Notes: generated by a model not told the origin, from the sequence alone. 64,000 bases of DNA from Thiomicrospira sp. ALE5 (GCF_900112445.1 NZ_FOYY01000004.1:62001-126000); one strand, 5' to 3'; counted from the stretch's first letter, positions 19,838 through 29,502 are shown. Translations and numbers: made by a program.

Positions 19838-21031
19838 GAATACTCCTCGTCTAAAGATAACGATTTAGTTGAATTGACCCAACTTATTTCCCAACAAGCA
19901 TTGGAGCTGGGTTTTAGTCATTGCGGTATTAGTGATACTGACCTAAGTGCCTATGAGGCAGACTATTTCAATTGGATAGGGTTAAAGTATCATGGCACAA
20001 TGAGCTACATGGATAAACATGGCACAAAAAGAACACGCCCCTCGGAACTTATTCCAGGCACTCAAAGTGTAATTAGCCTATTGATGCCCTACTTCGAGTA
20101 TGATCAACACCATCCCATTCAGCAACTGCAATCACCTCAGCATGCGTATATCTCACGTTATGCACTTGGACGAGATTATCATAAGTTGCTTCGCAAAAAG
20201 CTAGCAAAACTCGCTGAGTTTATTCTCACTTTGCAGCCAACGGCGGCTTTGCGAGGTTTTGTAGACTCCGCTCCCGTTCTAGAGAGACAACTTGCTTATC
20301 GTGCTGGACTGGGATTTCTTGGCAAAAACAGTCTTCTTATTCACCCTAAAGCTGGCTCTTGGTTTTTTATTGGTGAACTTTATACCGATCTTTGCCTGCC
20401 TGCCAATACCAACCCAATTAAAGACGGTTGTGGTAGTTGCCAGGCCTGTAAAGTAGAATGCCCTACCCAAGCCATAGTCGCTGATGGCGTAATCGACTCT
20501 CGCCGATGCATCTCCTATTTGACAATCGAGCACCCAGGTTCAATTGACGAGTCATTACGCCCCCTTATGGGGAATCGGATATACGGGTGTGATGATTGCC
20601 AACTAGTGTGCCCTTGGAACCACTTTACACCTGCAAACCAACAACAAGACTTTAAAGTTCGCCATGATTTAGATCAAGCCACTTTACTTGAGCTATTTAA
20701 CTGGACTTTAGATGAATTTGAAACAAGAACAGCGGGATCAGCTATCAGACGAATAGGATTTGAAAAATGGCAACGGAATTTAGCAATTGCACTTGGTAAC
20801 GCCCCTCATAATTCGAATGTTACTGCGCTTTTAAAGCAAAAACTGGGTATGGTGAGTGAGATGGTCGACGAACATATCCTTTGGGCGTTAGCACAACAAA
20901 AGGTTAAAGAAAAACTAACCAAAGATAACGTTCCTAGCACAATAGGTCGGCCCGTTCACGCTGCAAAATATTATGTACCCAAAACAACTGGAAAAATCAC
21001 TCAAATAAACTTTCTAAATCCACCTGAATAA
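19829..21031 (+). CDS. queG: epoxyqueuosine reductase
   Basis: About 400 residues. Reduces epoxyqueuosine to queuosine in tRNA using cobalamin and two [4Fe-4S] clusters. The clusters are seen as CGSCQACKVECP and CDDCQLVCPWN, and the family start DLVELTQLISQQALELGF is present. The first ATG is at 19829; an in-frame TTG at 19808 is less likely. Plus-strand gene, head-to-head with tsaE; at its 3' end it overlaps the convergent cheW by 35 bp. One CAGGCCTG copy encodes CQAC inside the first ferredoxin motif. Confidence 0.96.
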   Translation: MKHEYSSSKDNDLVELTQLISQQALELGFSHCGISDTDLSAYEADYFNWIGLKYHGTMSYMDKHGTKRTRPSELIPGTQSVISLLMPYFEYDQHHPIQQLQSPQHAYISRYALGRDYHKLLRKKLAKLAEFILTLQPTAALRGFVDSAPVLERQLAYRAGLGFLGKNSLLIHPKAGSWFFIGELYTDLCLPANTNPIKDGCGSCQACKVECPTQAIVADGVIDSRRCISYLTIEHPGSIDESLRPLMGNRIYGCDDCQLVCPWNHFTPANQQQDFKVRHDLDQATLLELFNWTLDEFETRTAGSAIRRIGFEKWQRNLAIALGNAPHNSNVTALLKQKLGMVSEMVDEHILWALAQQKVKEKLTKDNVPSTIGRPVHAAKYYVPKTTGKITQINFLNPPE

Positions 21032-21479
21032 TTACTTGATCGCGATAATGCGCAATACTTGAAATGCCTTTAGCGCCACGGCTATTGTTATAGTTAGATA
21101 AAGGTTCAAACAAGTGTTCAGGAATATCTTGTACTTCTTGAACTTGATCAACCAGTAGCCCAATTGCATGGGATTCGTCAAGCTCGACAACAATGATTCG
21201 CGCCTGATCTTGATGTGGTTTATCTGGTAATTGAAATAATCGCCTGGCACTTAGCACGGTAATAATGATCCCACGCACATTAATCACACCCAATACTTCC
21301 GCCGCTGATCCGGGCACATCACGAATCTCACCCACACGTAATACCTCACGGATACGACTAACCGTTAAACCATATCGCTCGCCTTCAAGACTGAACACCA
21401 CAAAACGAACTGTATTGTGAAGACGGTTATCTTCATCGTAATCAGCATCCTCTAACATTGCTCTATCTGCTTCTTTCAC
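20997..21479 (-). CDS. cheW: chemotaxis coupling protein CheW
   Basis: 160 residues. CheW/SH3-like fold: FVVFSLEGERYGLTVSRIREV, then DVPGSAAEVLGVINVRGIIITVLSARRLF and DESHAIGLLVDQVQEV. It links chemoreceptors to CheA. It is the last gene of the flagellar-chemotaxis run, 8 bp after cheA, and its final 35 bp are shared with the convergent queG 3' end. The N-terminal 20 residues are acidic. Confidence 0.95.
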   Translation of the reverse strand: MKEADRAMLEDADYDEDNRLHNTVRFVVFSLEGERYGLTVSRIREVLRVGEIRDVPGSAAEVLGVINVRGIIITVLSARRLFQLPDKPHQDQARIIVVELDESHAIGLLVDQVQEVQDIPEHLFEPLSNYNNSRGAKGISSIAHYRDQVIIQVDLESLFE

Positions 21480-21487
21480 TAGAACAC

Positions 21488-23629
21488 CTACTCAAATCGT
21501 TCAACCACACCTGGAACATCTAAAATAAGTGCAATACTGCCATTACCAGTGATGGTAGCACCCGCATAACCCTGTAAATTAGATAATTTAACCCCTAATG
21601 GCTTGATAACCACTTCTTCCTGGCCATTAACCTGCTCAACGACGAAGCCTACTCGCTGGTTACCAAACGACACCATCACAACCTTGTAACCGGTAAAATC
21701 ATCTACCATAGCATCAGGTTTTAACCAGTTAGACAAAAATAATAGGGGAACGCTTTTATCTCTTAAGCGCACCATTTTACGATTATCAATAAAGTTAACG
21801 TTATCAGCATTGTAATCAAATATTTCCTGCACACTTGTCAACGGAATAGCGTAACTATCACCATCAAACGACACCATTAAGGTTGGCAAAATAGCAAGCG
21901 TTAAGGGTACACGAATCAAAATACGCGTGCCCTCTCCTAAACGAGAGTCAATCTCAATACTGCCGTTCAATTTTGTGATCATATTCTTAACCACATCCAT
22001 ACCGACACCACGACCAGAAATATCACTCACCTGCTCGGCCGTTGAAAAACCTGCCGCCATAATCAGCATAAATGCCTTGCTATCTTCTAGCTGTTGTGCG
22101 GCTAACTCATCCATTAAACCTTTTTCAACAGCTTTGCGCCTTAAAAGGTCTGGATCCATTCCCTTGCCATCGTCTAATATTGACAACAAGATATGGTCAC
22201 CTTCTTGCTCCGCTGCCAAGATAATTTTTCCCGTCTTATCCTTGCCCTGGTTTGCTCTATCCTCCGGCATTTCAATACCATGGTCCACCGAATTGCGTAC
22301 CAAATGCACTAAAGGGTCTGATAAGGCCTCAACGAGGTTTTTATCGAGATCGGTATCTTCACCACGCAGCTCAAGATCAATTTGCTTACCTAGTTTTCGT
22401 GACAAATCTCTAACAACACGTGGAAAACGCCCAAACACTTTTTTAACCGGCTGCATCCGCGTCTTCATCACCGCAGCTTGCAAATCGGTTGTAACATGAT
22501 CAAGATTAGATACGGCATTGGCCAAGGCTTCGGTCTCTGCATCCTGACTTCGAATAGTCAGAAGTCTATTTCTTACTAGCACCAGTTCGCCCACAAGGTT
22601 CATAATTTCGTCAAGACGACGCGTATCCACCCTAACAGTGGATTCAGGTGCTGCAGCCGTTGGCGCTAGTTTATGTTTTGGCGCTGTATCGGCTTTAGCA
22701 ACGGACTTAGATACTGTCGGGGCAGTCTTGGAGACTGGCTTTGAGACTGAGTTAGGTGGTTCGGTTTGATCAACTTTGGGCTTAACCGATGTTGTAGGCA
22801 TGGAATTGTCTGCAGCCAAAACTGTTTGATCACGTTGCGCCAGCAGCGCCTCAAACTCTTCATCGGTTATTTCTCCATCTGGGTCAACCCCTTCTGGAAG
22901 CGCTAGGTTAACGGCTGATGCGGATTCATTCGATTTTGTGGCAGAGTCAAGACTATCACGTTGTGCAAGCAGGGCTTCAAATTCGTCGTCGGTTATTTCA
23001 CCATCAGGATCAACACCTTCTGGCAGCGCTAGGCTAACAGATGAAGCCGGTTCATTCGATTTTGTGGCAGAGCCTAGGTTATCACGCTGTGCAAGTAAAG
23101 CTTCAAATTCATCGTCGGTTATGTCACCATCGGGATCTAAATCATCTGGCAATGCTAGCGTGGTCAGATCCGCATCACTTGCTTCAGACTCGGTAGATGA
23201 TGGTTCCGAGCCTGTACTATCATCTGCTGACTCAGAGACATCACCACGATAAATAGCTTCAAGACTCGTGAGTAAACTGGCAGGCGGTTCCTCTAACTCA
23301 CGCTCTCCTTGCTGGAGCGCGCTGATCATGTCGCGTACCACATCAAATGCATTGAGAATAGCATCTGCAACACTTGGATCATAGTCAATCTGTTGGTTAC
23401 GAATACGATCAAAAACGTTTTCTGCAAGATGGCATACGCTAACCAACGGGGTCACACCCAAAAACCCTGCACCCCCTTTGATAGTATGAAAACCGCGAAA
23501 AATTGCATTCAAGAGGTCAGTGTCTTGCGGAGCCGCTTCAAGAGAGATTAATTGCTCATCTAGCTGAACCAATAATTCATCAGCCTCAACTAAAAAGTCT
23601 TGTAATATTTCTTCATCCACTGCCAACAA
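21488..23629 (-). CDS. cheA: chemotaxis histidine kinase CheA
   Basis: 713 residues. P1 HPt domain with phospho-His at 48 (GFHTIKGGAGF), a long acidic linker, P3 dimerisation (DTRRLDEIMNLVGELVLVRN), P4 ATPase (HLVRNSVDHGIE, DDGKGMD, GRGVGMDVVK) and P5 CheW-like domain (LTLAILPTLMVSFDGDSYAIPL). I see no folded P2 domain; in its place the linker holds three 42-residue repeats each containing an ITD-[DE]-EFEALLAQRD segment. It autophosphorylates and passes phosphate to CheY. Neither cheB nor cheR is in the window. Confidence 0.97.
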   Translation of the reverse strand: MLAVDEEILQDFLVEADELLVQLDEQLISLEAAPQDTDLLNAIFRGFHTIKGGAGFLGVTPLVSVCHLAENVFDRIRNQQIDYDPSVADAILNAFDVVRDMISALQQGERELEEPPASLLTSLEAIYRGDVSESADDSTGSEPSSTESEASDADLTTLALPDDLDPDGDITDDEFEALLAQRDNLGSATKSNEPASSVSLALPEGVDPDGEITDDEFEALLAQRDSLDSATKSNESASAVNLALPEGVDPDGEITDEEFEALLAQRDQTVLAADNSMPTTSVKPKVDQTEPPNSVSKPVSKTAPTVSKSVAKADTAPKHKLAPTAAAPESTVRVDTRRLDEIMNLVGELVLVRNRLLTIRSQDAETEALANAVSNLDHVTTDLQAAVMKTRMQPVKKVFGRFPRVVRDLSRKLGKQIDLELRGEDTDLDKNLVEALSDPLVHLVRNSVDHGIEMPEDRANQGKDKTGKIILAAEQEGDHILLSILDDGKGMDPDLLRRKAVEKGLMDELAAQQLEDSKAFMLIMAAGFSTAEQVSDISGRGVGMDVVKNMITKLNGSIEIDSRLGEGTRILIRVPLTLAILPTLMVSFDGDSYAIPLTSVQEIFDYNADNVNFIDNRKMVRLRDKSVPLLFLSNWLKPDAMVDDFTGYKVVMVSFGNQRVGFVVEQVNGQEEVVIKPLGVKLSNLQGYAGATITGNGSIALILDVPGVVERFE
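22823..23158 (-). repeat. tandem 126-bp (42-residue) repeats in the CheA linker
   Basis: Codes for residues about 158-269 of CheA. Units begin LALPDDLDPDG, LALPEGVDPDG and LALPEGVDPDG at residues 158, 200 and 242; the third is shortened at its end. Each carries G-[DE]-ITD-[DE]-EFEALLAQRD; units 1 and 2 continue with a SATKSNE-x-AS spacer. Synonymous differences between units show that this is not a recent assembly collapse. Confidence 0.95.
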
Positions 23630-23664
23630 TCCTTTTCAGTATTAATTAATGATGCAGAGTGCTG

Positions 23665-24120
23665 CTATAGTCCCAGTTGTGCAAGTAAATCATCTGCTTC
23701 CTGCTGTGACGACACACTGTCTTTCTTACTACGCTGCGTTATGTTAGGTCCTACACCATGAGCTAGATTGCTTCCTTCGTCGCGTTCTGCAATATTAAAC
23801 TCACCTAGGAGCGCTGACATTTTTTGGTGCTGATCCAGTAGTTCTGCTTTTAATCGATTAATTAACTGTCCGTGCAAGTCAGCAAATTCTTGAGCTTGAA
23901 TTATTTTTTGAATAGCCAAATGCATGGCATCTTCCTTGGTTAAACTGCTCTGCAGCTGCTCACAAACCTCAAGCACTTCATTAGCCGCATCTTGACTACG
24001 GTTAAACAAATAATCATAAGCCTCAAGCCACTGTAATTGCTGATCACCAAGCTGATCTCGCCATAGACTTATCATCTCATCACAAAATTTTTGATTGTTT
24101 TGCGCGTTAGCATCATTCAT
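23665..24120 (-). CDS. cheZ: CheY-P phosphatase CheZ, short form
   Basis: 151 residues, shorter than the about 214 of E. coli CheZ. The catalytic helix QEFADLHGQLI carries D81 and Q85, equivalent to E. coli D143 and Q147 that dephosphorylate CheY. The C-terminal SQQEADDLLAQLGL matches the CheY-binding tail (E. coli QDQVDDLLDSLGF). The missing length is in the N-terminal hairpin. Placed between cheY and cheA, 21 bp after cheY. Confidence 0.9.
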   Translation of the reverse strand: MNDANAQNNQKFCDEMISLWRDQLGDQQLQWLEAYDYLFNRSQDAANEVLEVCEQLQSSLTKEDAMHLAIQKIIQAQEFADLHGQLINRLKAELLDQHQKMSALLGEFNIAERDEGSNLAHGVGPNITQRSKKDSVSSQQEADDLLAQLGL

Positions 24121-24141
24121 ATACGACCCTCGATTACTGGG

Positions 24142-24540
24142 TTAAGTTGAACGTTGAGCAACTCGCTCAAAAATCTTTTCAATTTTTTCATTCAGTGTAG
24201 CCGCCGTAAAAGGTTTTACAATATAACCATCCACGCCTGCTTGTGCTGCTTCTAAAATTTGGCTGCGTTTTGCTTCAGCGGTGATCAGCAAAAATGGCGT
24301 GGATTTTAAGTTCGGGTCGGCTCGAACATGACGCAAAAGGTCAATACCGGTCATTTTAGGCATATTCCAGTCACTTACAATAAAGTCATATTTACCTGTT
24401 TGCACCATTGGCCATGCAGTCGCTCCGTCATCAGCTTCATCAAAATGACTAAAACCTAGTTCTTTCAGGAGATTCTTAACAATTCTACGCATAGTTGAGA
24501 AGTCATCAACAACTAGAATTTTCATATCACGGTTTATCAT
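24142..24540 (-). CDS. cheY: chemotaxis response regulator CheY
   Basis: 132 residues from the ATG at 24540, chosen because AGGTG lies 8 nt upstream; a GTG at 24549 would add three residues. Single receiver domain: DD at 12-13, phospho-acceptor D57 (YDFIVSDWNMPKMTG), switch T in LLITAEAK and the conserved K of VKPFTA. Phospho-CheY binds FliM and FliN to change motor rotation. Confidence 0.96.
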   Translation of the reverse strand: MINRDMKILVVDDFSTMRRIVKNLLKELGFSHFDEADDGATAWPMVQTGKYDFIVSDWNMPKMTGIDLLRHVRADPNLKSTPFLLITAEAKRSQILEAAQAGVDGYIVKPFTAATLNEKIEKIFERVAQRST

Positions 24541-24586
24541 CAACAGCACCTATCGTTATTAACTTTTATATAGTTTAAGATTTAAA

Positions 24587-25312
24587 TCACATCCAATCTA
24601 TTAATTTTGAGCGTAATCTTTTTATCGCAGACGAATGAATCTGGCTCACTCTAGATTCACTCACGCCTAAAACTTCACCAATCTCTTTTAAATTAAGTTC
24701 TTCATCATAATAAAGAGCCATGACTAGCTTCTCTTTTTCTGGAAGTTGTCCAATATAATTAGCAAGGGCATGCTTGAATTTATCTTGAGACAAAATACTC
24801 AGTGGGTTTTCATCTTTTTCGTCCGGTATTTGAGATTCTGCTAACTCAAAATGATCCGGTTCATCGATAGATAATAAAGATGCGCCCTGAGTGTCTCGTA
24901 ACATTTGATGATACTCAGCAAGTGTTGTGCCCAAAGCTTCAGCAATATCATCATCACTTGGATGGCGACCCAACTGCTTTTCAAGTTCGGCAATCACACG
25001 ACTAATTTCTCGCGATTTACGATGGACTGATCGTGGTGTCCAATCACCGCGGCGCATTTCATCGATCATAGCACCGCGAATTCTAATCGACGCATAGGTT
25101 TCAAAACTAGCACCTTGCTGCTGTGAATATTTTTGTAACGCCTCAAGTAACCCTACAACACCCGCTTGAATTAAGTCATCTACCAACACCGAACTCGGCA
25201 ACCTTCCACGCAAGTGAAAAGCAATCTTTTTTACCAGTGGCATATGTTGCTCAACTTCTTGCCAATTGGGTTGTTGGTTAGCAATTTGTTGATAAGCAAG
25301 CGTTTGACTCAT
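24587..25312 (-). CDS. fliA: flagellar sigma-28 factor FliA
   Basis: 241 residues. Region 2 (QAGVVGLLEALQKY, FETYASIRIRGAMIDEMRR) reads the -10 GCCGATAA element, region 3 has RGDWTPRSVHRKSREI, and region 4 ends with a helix-turn-helix ESRVSQIHSSAIKRLR. It directs late flagellar genes; matching promoters are seen before the first flagellin and fliD. It follows flhG by 26 bp. Confidence 0.97.
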   Translation of the reverse strand: MSQTLAYQQIANQQPNWQEVEQHMPLVKKIAFHLRGRLPSSVLVDDLIQAGVVGLLEALQKYSQQQGASFETYASIRIRGAMIDEMRRGDWTPRSVHRKSREISRVIAELEKQLGRHPSDDDIAEALGTTLAEYHQMLRDTQGASLLSIDEPDHFELAESQIPDEKDENPLSILSQDKFKHALANYIGQLPEKEKLVMALYYDEELNLKEIGEVLGVSESRVSQIHSSAIKRLRSKLIDWM

Positions 25313-25338
25313 TTATACTCTCATCAAGGTTGATAAAT

Positions 25339-26238
25339 TTAAAGTTTCAACATATTTCGCACAAACTGTCCAAAATAATGGGTACTTTTGTGAGCGGATT
25401 TATTTGTAAGACCTGCTGCCATTGCTCTAAATGACTTTGCCGCAGCACTCTCGGGAAAGCTCAAGATGACGGGCGATTGTTTTTGGACAGCACTACGTAA
25501 GTCATGATCAAACGGGATTGCCCCAAAAAATGTTATCGAAACACCCAAGTACTGCTGGCACACTCGAGAAAACTTTTCATACAAGCGCTTACTTTGTGCC
25601 GGCGACCGGCTCATATTTACGACAAGTTTAAAGTCTTGTACTTGATAGTCTTTACTTAATACCTTCACCAGCGCATACGCATCAGTAATTGATGCAGGTT
25701 CATCACATACTACCACTAATACATCGTTTGCAGCTTGACAAAAAGTAACAACACTATCCGCGATCCCTGCAGCAGTATCAATTATCAGTATATCCATGTC
25801 CGAGCCAAGACGTTCAAACTCTCTTAGCAGCCCCATATTTTCTTGTGGCGACAAATTGGCTAAGCGTTTTACCCCCGAGGATGCAGGAATGATTTTGAGT
25901 CCTGATGGGCCAGATTGTAAGATATCTCGCAACGTCTTTTCGCCATTAATGACATGCGATAAGTTAAACGGGGTATTTAAACCTAACATAATATCAACAT
26001 TAGCAAGGCTAAAGTCTGCATCCATCAACATCACTTTCTGCCCTAGCTTGGACAAGGCTACACCCAAATTAACTGAGACATTGGTTTTGCCCACGCCACC
26101 TTTACCACTGGCGACCGCGATAACACGCACCAGATTATCTGCACCCGTTTCACTATCAGGCGTTTTTTTGGGTGATGCAACAGTTTGCTTAAACTGGCTT
26201 TTCATAGCACGCAAACCCGCAGCTTGGTCTTTAAGCAC
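25339..26238 (-). CDS. flhG: MinD-like ATPase FlhG (FleN), flagellar number regulator
   Basis: 299 residues. Deviant Walker A SGKGGVGKT at 44-52, DADFSLANVD and IIDTAAGI mark the MinD/ParA family; the N-terminal QAAGLRAMK region fits FlhG, where a DQAxxLR helix stimulates the FlhF GTPase. It limits the number of polar flagella. It overlaps flhF by 8 bp. Confidence 0.94.
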   Translation of the reverse strand: MLKDQAAGLRAMKSQFKQTVASPKKTPDSETGADNLVRVIAVASGKGGVGKTNVSVNLGVALSKLGQKVMLMDADFSLANVDIMLGLNTPFNLSHVINGEKTLRDILQSGPSGLKIIPASSGVKRLANLSPQENMGLLREFERLGSDMDILIIDTAAGIADSVVTFCQAANDVLVVVCDEPASITDAYALVKVLSKDYQVQDFKLVVNMSRSPAQSKRLYEKFSRVCQQYLGVSITFFGAIPFDHDLRSAVQKQSPVILSFPESAAAKSFRAMAAGLTNKSAHKSTHYFGQFVRNMLKL

Positions 26239-27376
26239 CGCCTACCTCCTTCGCCCAACCCATTTTGAGTAACTGATCATAATCAGTCGTATTTTGTGCT
26301 AGATTTTGCTGTCCCAACAACATGGCACGATCTACAAGCTCATGAGCAGTCAAGCGTTGCAGATCTTCTGGCACTCGCTGCCCTACTGAGGTATAGGCTA
26401 GCGGTAACTCTGTATCTACTAACACATTAATTGCGTGACCCAACTGAAGTGCCTCATCAAGCTTAGTCAGAATACAGCCATGCAATGTAACCTGGCTAAA
26501 GGATTTCACAATGTCACGCATAACATTAAGTTGTGTAGCGGCTGATAAAACAAGCAAATTACGCAGTGAGCGTTGCGTTGATTGGCCCGCGGTTAATTGG
26601 CGAGACAAATGCAAATCACGTTGGCTCATGCCCGCTGTATCAATCAGGATCAGTCGCTTATTGGTTAGGGTGTCAAGTAAAATGTTGAGTTCCGCTTGCG
26701 TGTTAGCAACATAGACTGGTACACCGATTAAATCAGCAAAGGTTTTTAGCTGCTCTTGCGCGCCAATTTTATAGCAATCTGTGGTGATAAGCGCAAGATG
26801 ACTTGCACCATAACGTAGAACAAAGCGACTTGCAATTTTGGCGATACTGGTAGTTTTACCAACGCCTGTGGGTCCTACCAAAGCAATGATGCCCCCTTGC
26901 TCAATAACATCCTGAGACATGGTTGGTATCATAGCTTCAATATCTTGCATAATAAATGACCAGGCCTGGTCTTCGTCCTGTTCACAATCCGCGACAAGCT
27001 TTTGACATAATTCAACACTGAGACCAATCGCCATTAACCGCTTTATTAGCTGCATTTTTGCCGGCTTTGCCTGCGCAACCTGTCCCCATGCAAGACTGGA
27101 CAACTGCTGTTCCACCAAACTTTTTAATGCTTGGATGTCCTGAGCCATCCGGTTCATGTCTTGTTGATGGTTCATGGCAACTAACTCAGGGCGCAACAAG
27201 CTTGATGCCGCATCGGCTCGCTCGGTAGATGATGGTTTAACATCTAAGTTAACCACCACTTCTACTCCACGATCAAGCTGGCGAGAAGACAAAATAATCG
27301 CATCATCACCAAGCTCATGGCGCACTTTTGCCATTGCTTGCCGCATTGTGTCTGCAGTAAAACGTTTTACTTTCAC
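26231..27376 (-). CDS. flhF: SRP-type GTPase FlhF, polar flagellum placement
   Basis: About 381 residues. N-terminal basic B domain (KVKRFTADTMRQAMAKVRHEL), N domain, and SRP GTPase G domain with GPTGVGKT (171-178 counting from the upstream GTG), DTAGMSQRD and TKLDEALQLG. It marks the pole for flagellum assembly. I prefer GTG 27376 over GTG 27385: the family begins M-K/N-V-K-R-F, and AAGG lies 8 nt upstream. One CAGGCCTG copy encodes DQAW, here part of a 14-bp palindrome. Confidence 0.94.
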   Translation of the reverse strand: MKVKRFTADTMRQAMAKVRHELGDDAIILSSRQLDRGVEVVVNLDVKPSSTERADAASSLLRPELVAMNHQQDMNRMAQDIQALKSLVEQQLSSLAWGQVAQAKPAKMQLIKRLMAIGLSVELCQKLVADCEQDEDQAWSFIMQDIEAMIPTMSQDVIEQGGIIALVGPTGVGKTTSIAKIASRFVLRYGASHLALITTDCYKIGAQEQLKTFADLIGVPVYVANTQAELNILLDTLTNKRLILIDTAGMSQRDLHLSRQLTAGQSTQRSLRNLLVLSAATQLNVMRDIVKSFSQVTLHGCILTKLDEALQLGHAINVLVDTELPLAYTSVGQRVPEDLQRLTAHELVDRAMLLGQQNLAQNTTDYDQLLKMGWAKEVGGA

Positions 27377-27398
27377 CCTGCGCACCTTGTTGCTTTGA

Positions 27399-29492
27399 TC
27401 AACTATTACCCACCCTTGCTACTACACCGATTTGCAACCCCTCCGGCACCTCAGTGTACGCCAAAATATTTAGACTTGGCAAACTGAAACGAAACAGCTT
27501 GACCAACTGAGCTCTAATTTGCGGTGACACCAATAAAATGGATGGTTCACCTTGAACTTCCAACTTTTCTATTTCGGCCTTCAAAGTTTTGTGTAACCGA
27601 TCAGCTAAACCAGGCTCGATAGCTAACTGACCTTCTGGTGCGCCTTGACTTGCCTGCATAAGCAGCTGTTCAAGCGAAGGGTCCAGTGTGATAACTTGCA
27701 TGTTATTTTTCATGCCAATAATCGCTTGTACAATCGCGCGTCCCAGCGCAGCACGTACATGCATCAATAACTGAGCAGCGTCTTTTGTATGAACAGCCTT
27801 CTCAGCCAGTGCCGCAACTATATTACGTAGGTCTTTAATGGGTACTTTTTCAGCTAATAGCCCTTGTAATACCTTTACCACGGTTGCAAGAGGCAAGCTT
27901 TCTGGCACCAAATGATCAACTAGCTTGGGCGCGCTTTGCTTCAATTTATCGAGCAGCTGCTGCGTTTCATCAAAACCAAGTAGTTCGGCTGCATTATCTT
28001 GAATAACCTGGCTGATATGAGTAGCAATAACCGTACTCGCATCAACAACGGTATAACCCAAAGCTTGCGCTTCTTCACGGTCCTCCAGTTTGATCCAAAC
28101 GGCTTCAAGCCCAAATGTCGGGTCTTTCGTCTTGGTGCCAGCGATGTCTCCAAAAACCTGCCCAGGGTTAATGGCTAATTCACGATCAGGCATAACCTCA
28201 CCTTCACCCACAGCTACACCCATCAACATTATTCGGTACTGATTAGGTTTTAGTTCAAGATTATCACGAATATGCACCGGCGACACGAGAAAACCGAGTT
28301 CTTGTGAAATCTTTCTTCTAACGCCTCGTACACGATCAAGCAACTGACCATTTTGTGACTGATCAACTAACGAAATAATCCGATACCCAACCTCTAAACC
28401 TAATAAATCAACATGATTCACATCATCCCAACCCAACTCGGCTGGTTTGGCCGGCTTATCATCCTCGCTTTCGTTGGTTAACGGCTGTGCGCGTTTAGCT
28501 TGCTGCTGATTGCGATAGATCAAATACGCCCCGGCTCCTGCAATCAAGGCAAAAGTTAAAAACGCAAAATTGGGCATCCCTGGAATCACGCCCATGACAG
28601 CCATAATACCCGCTGTCACACCCAAGGCTCTTGGGTCTGAAAATAGCTGGCTCTCTACCTGCTCTCCCATGTCAGCGCTCTCTCCTGACACACGGGTTAC
28701 GATAATGGCCGTTGCCGATGACAATAACAGTGCTGGAATTTGGGCAACCAGACCATCGCCAATCGTTAAGAGCGTATAAATCTCAACGGCTTCTCCAAAA
28801 CTTAAACCATGTTGCCCCACACCAATTGCAAAGCCACCAATAATATTGATTAACAATATAATAATACCGGCTACAGCATCACCTCGTACAAACTTGCTTG
28901 CACCATCCATAGAACCATAGAAATCAGCTTCCTGCGTGATTTGCTTTCGCCGCTCTTGGGCTTGCTCTTGGGTAATCAAACCCGCACTTAGGTCTGCATC
29001 AATTGCCATCTGCTTACCAGGCATCGAGTCTAAGGTAAACCTTGCACTGACTTCTGCAACACGCCCTGCACCTTTGGTGACCACAACAAAGTTAATAATA
29101 ACCAGTATTGCAAAAACGATGATCCCGACAGCGTAATTGCCGCCAATGACAAAAGCACCAAAGGCTTCAATGACCTTACCGGCGGCATCACCTCCATTTT
29201 GACCCTCAAGTAATATAACGCGCGTAGAAGCTATATTTAATGACAGCCTAAATAGTGTTGCCACCAAAATAATAGTCGGAAAAACGGCAAAATCTAACAC
29301 CTTACGAGCATATACAGTGACCATCAGAATCACTAACGAAAGCACAATGTTAAAGGTAAAAAAAACATCCAATAGCCATGGTGGCAGCGGAATGGTAATC
29401 ATGCCTAACAAAGCGAGGATAGCGAGCGGTGCCCCTAAGCCCTGCTTAAACCAACGTTGCACTTGTTGTATTCGCGTTGTTTCGGCAATCAT
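27399..29492 (-). CDS. flhA: flagellar type III export gate protein FlhA
   Basis: 697 residues. Eight hydrophobic segments in the first about 330 residues, with the FHIPEP-like cytoplasmic loop (ARFTLDSMPGKQMAID), then a soluble C-terminal domain that docks export chaperones. It is the proton-driven core of the export gate with FlhB-FliP-FliQ-FliR. It lies 10 bp after flhB. Confidence 0.97.
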   Translation of the reverse strand: MIAETTRIQQVQRWFKQGLGAPLAILALLGMITIPLPPWLLDVFFTFNIVLSLVILMVTVYARKVLDFAVFPTIILVATLFRLSLNIASTRVILLEGQNGGDAAGKVIEAFGAFVIGGNYAVGIIVFAILVIINFVVVTKGAGRVAEVSARFTLDSMPGKQMAIDADLSAGLITQEQAQERRKQITQEADFYGSMDGASKFVRGDAVAGIIILLINIIGGFAIGVGQHGLSFGEAVEIYTLLTIGDGLVAQIPALLLSSATAIIVTRVSGESADMGEQVESQLFSDPRALGVTAGIMAVMGVIPGMPNFAFLTFALIAGAGAYLIYRNQQQAKRAQPLTNESEDDKPAKPAELGWDDVNHVDLLGLEVGYRIISLVDQSQNGQLLDRVRGVRRKISQELGFLVSPVHIRDNLELKPNQYRIMLMGVAVGEGEVMPDRELAINPGQVFGDIAGTKTKDPTFGLEAVWIKLEDREEAQALGYTVVDASTVIATHISQVIQDNAAELLGFDETQQLLDKLKQSAPKLVDHLVPESLPLATVVKVLQGLLAEKVPIKDLRNIVAALAEKAVHTKDAAQLLMHVRAALGRAIVQAIIGMKNNMQVITLDPSLEQLLMQASQGAPEGQLAIEPGLADRLHKTLKAEIEKLEVQGEPSILLVSPQIRAQLVKLFRFSLPSLNILAYTEVPEGLQIGVVARVGNS

Positions 29493-29502
29493 GTTGTTTT
29501 AC

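Noticed and set aside
21927-22499. 190-residue open frame on the plus strand
   Set aside because: Lies wholly antisense to cheA, composition is Ser/Arg-rich shadow sequence with no motif.
22823-23158. CheA repeats as an assembly artefact
   Set aside because: The three units differ at many synonymous and some replacement sites, so they are real.
25796-26272. 158-residue plus-strand frame
   Set aside because: Antisense to flhG with no domain; a shadow of codon bias.
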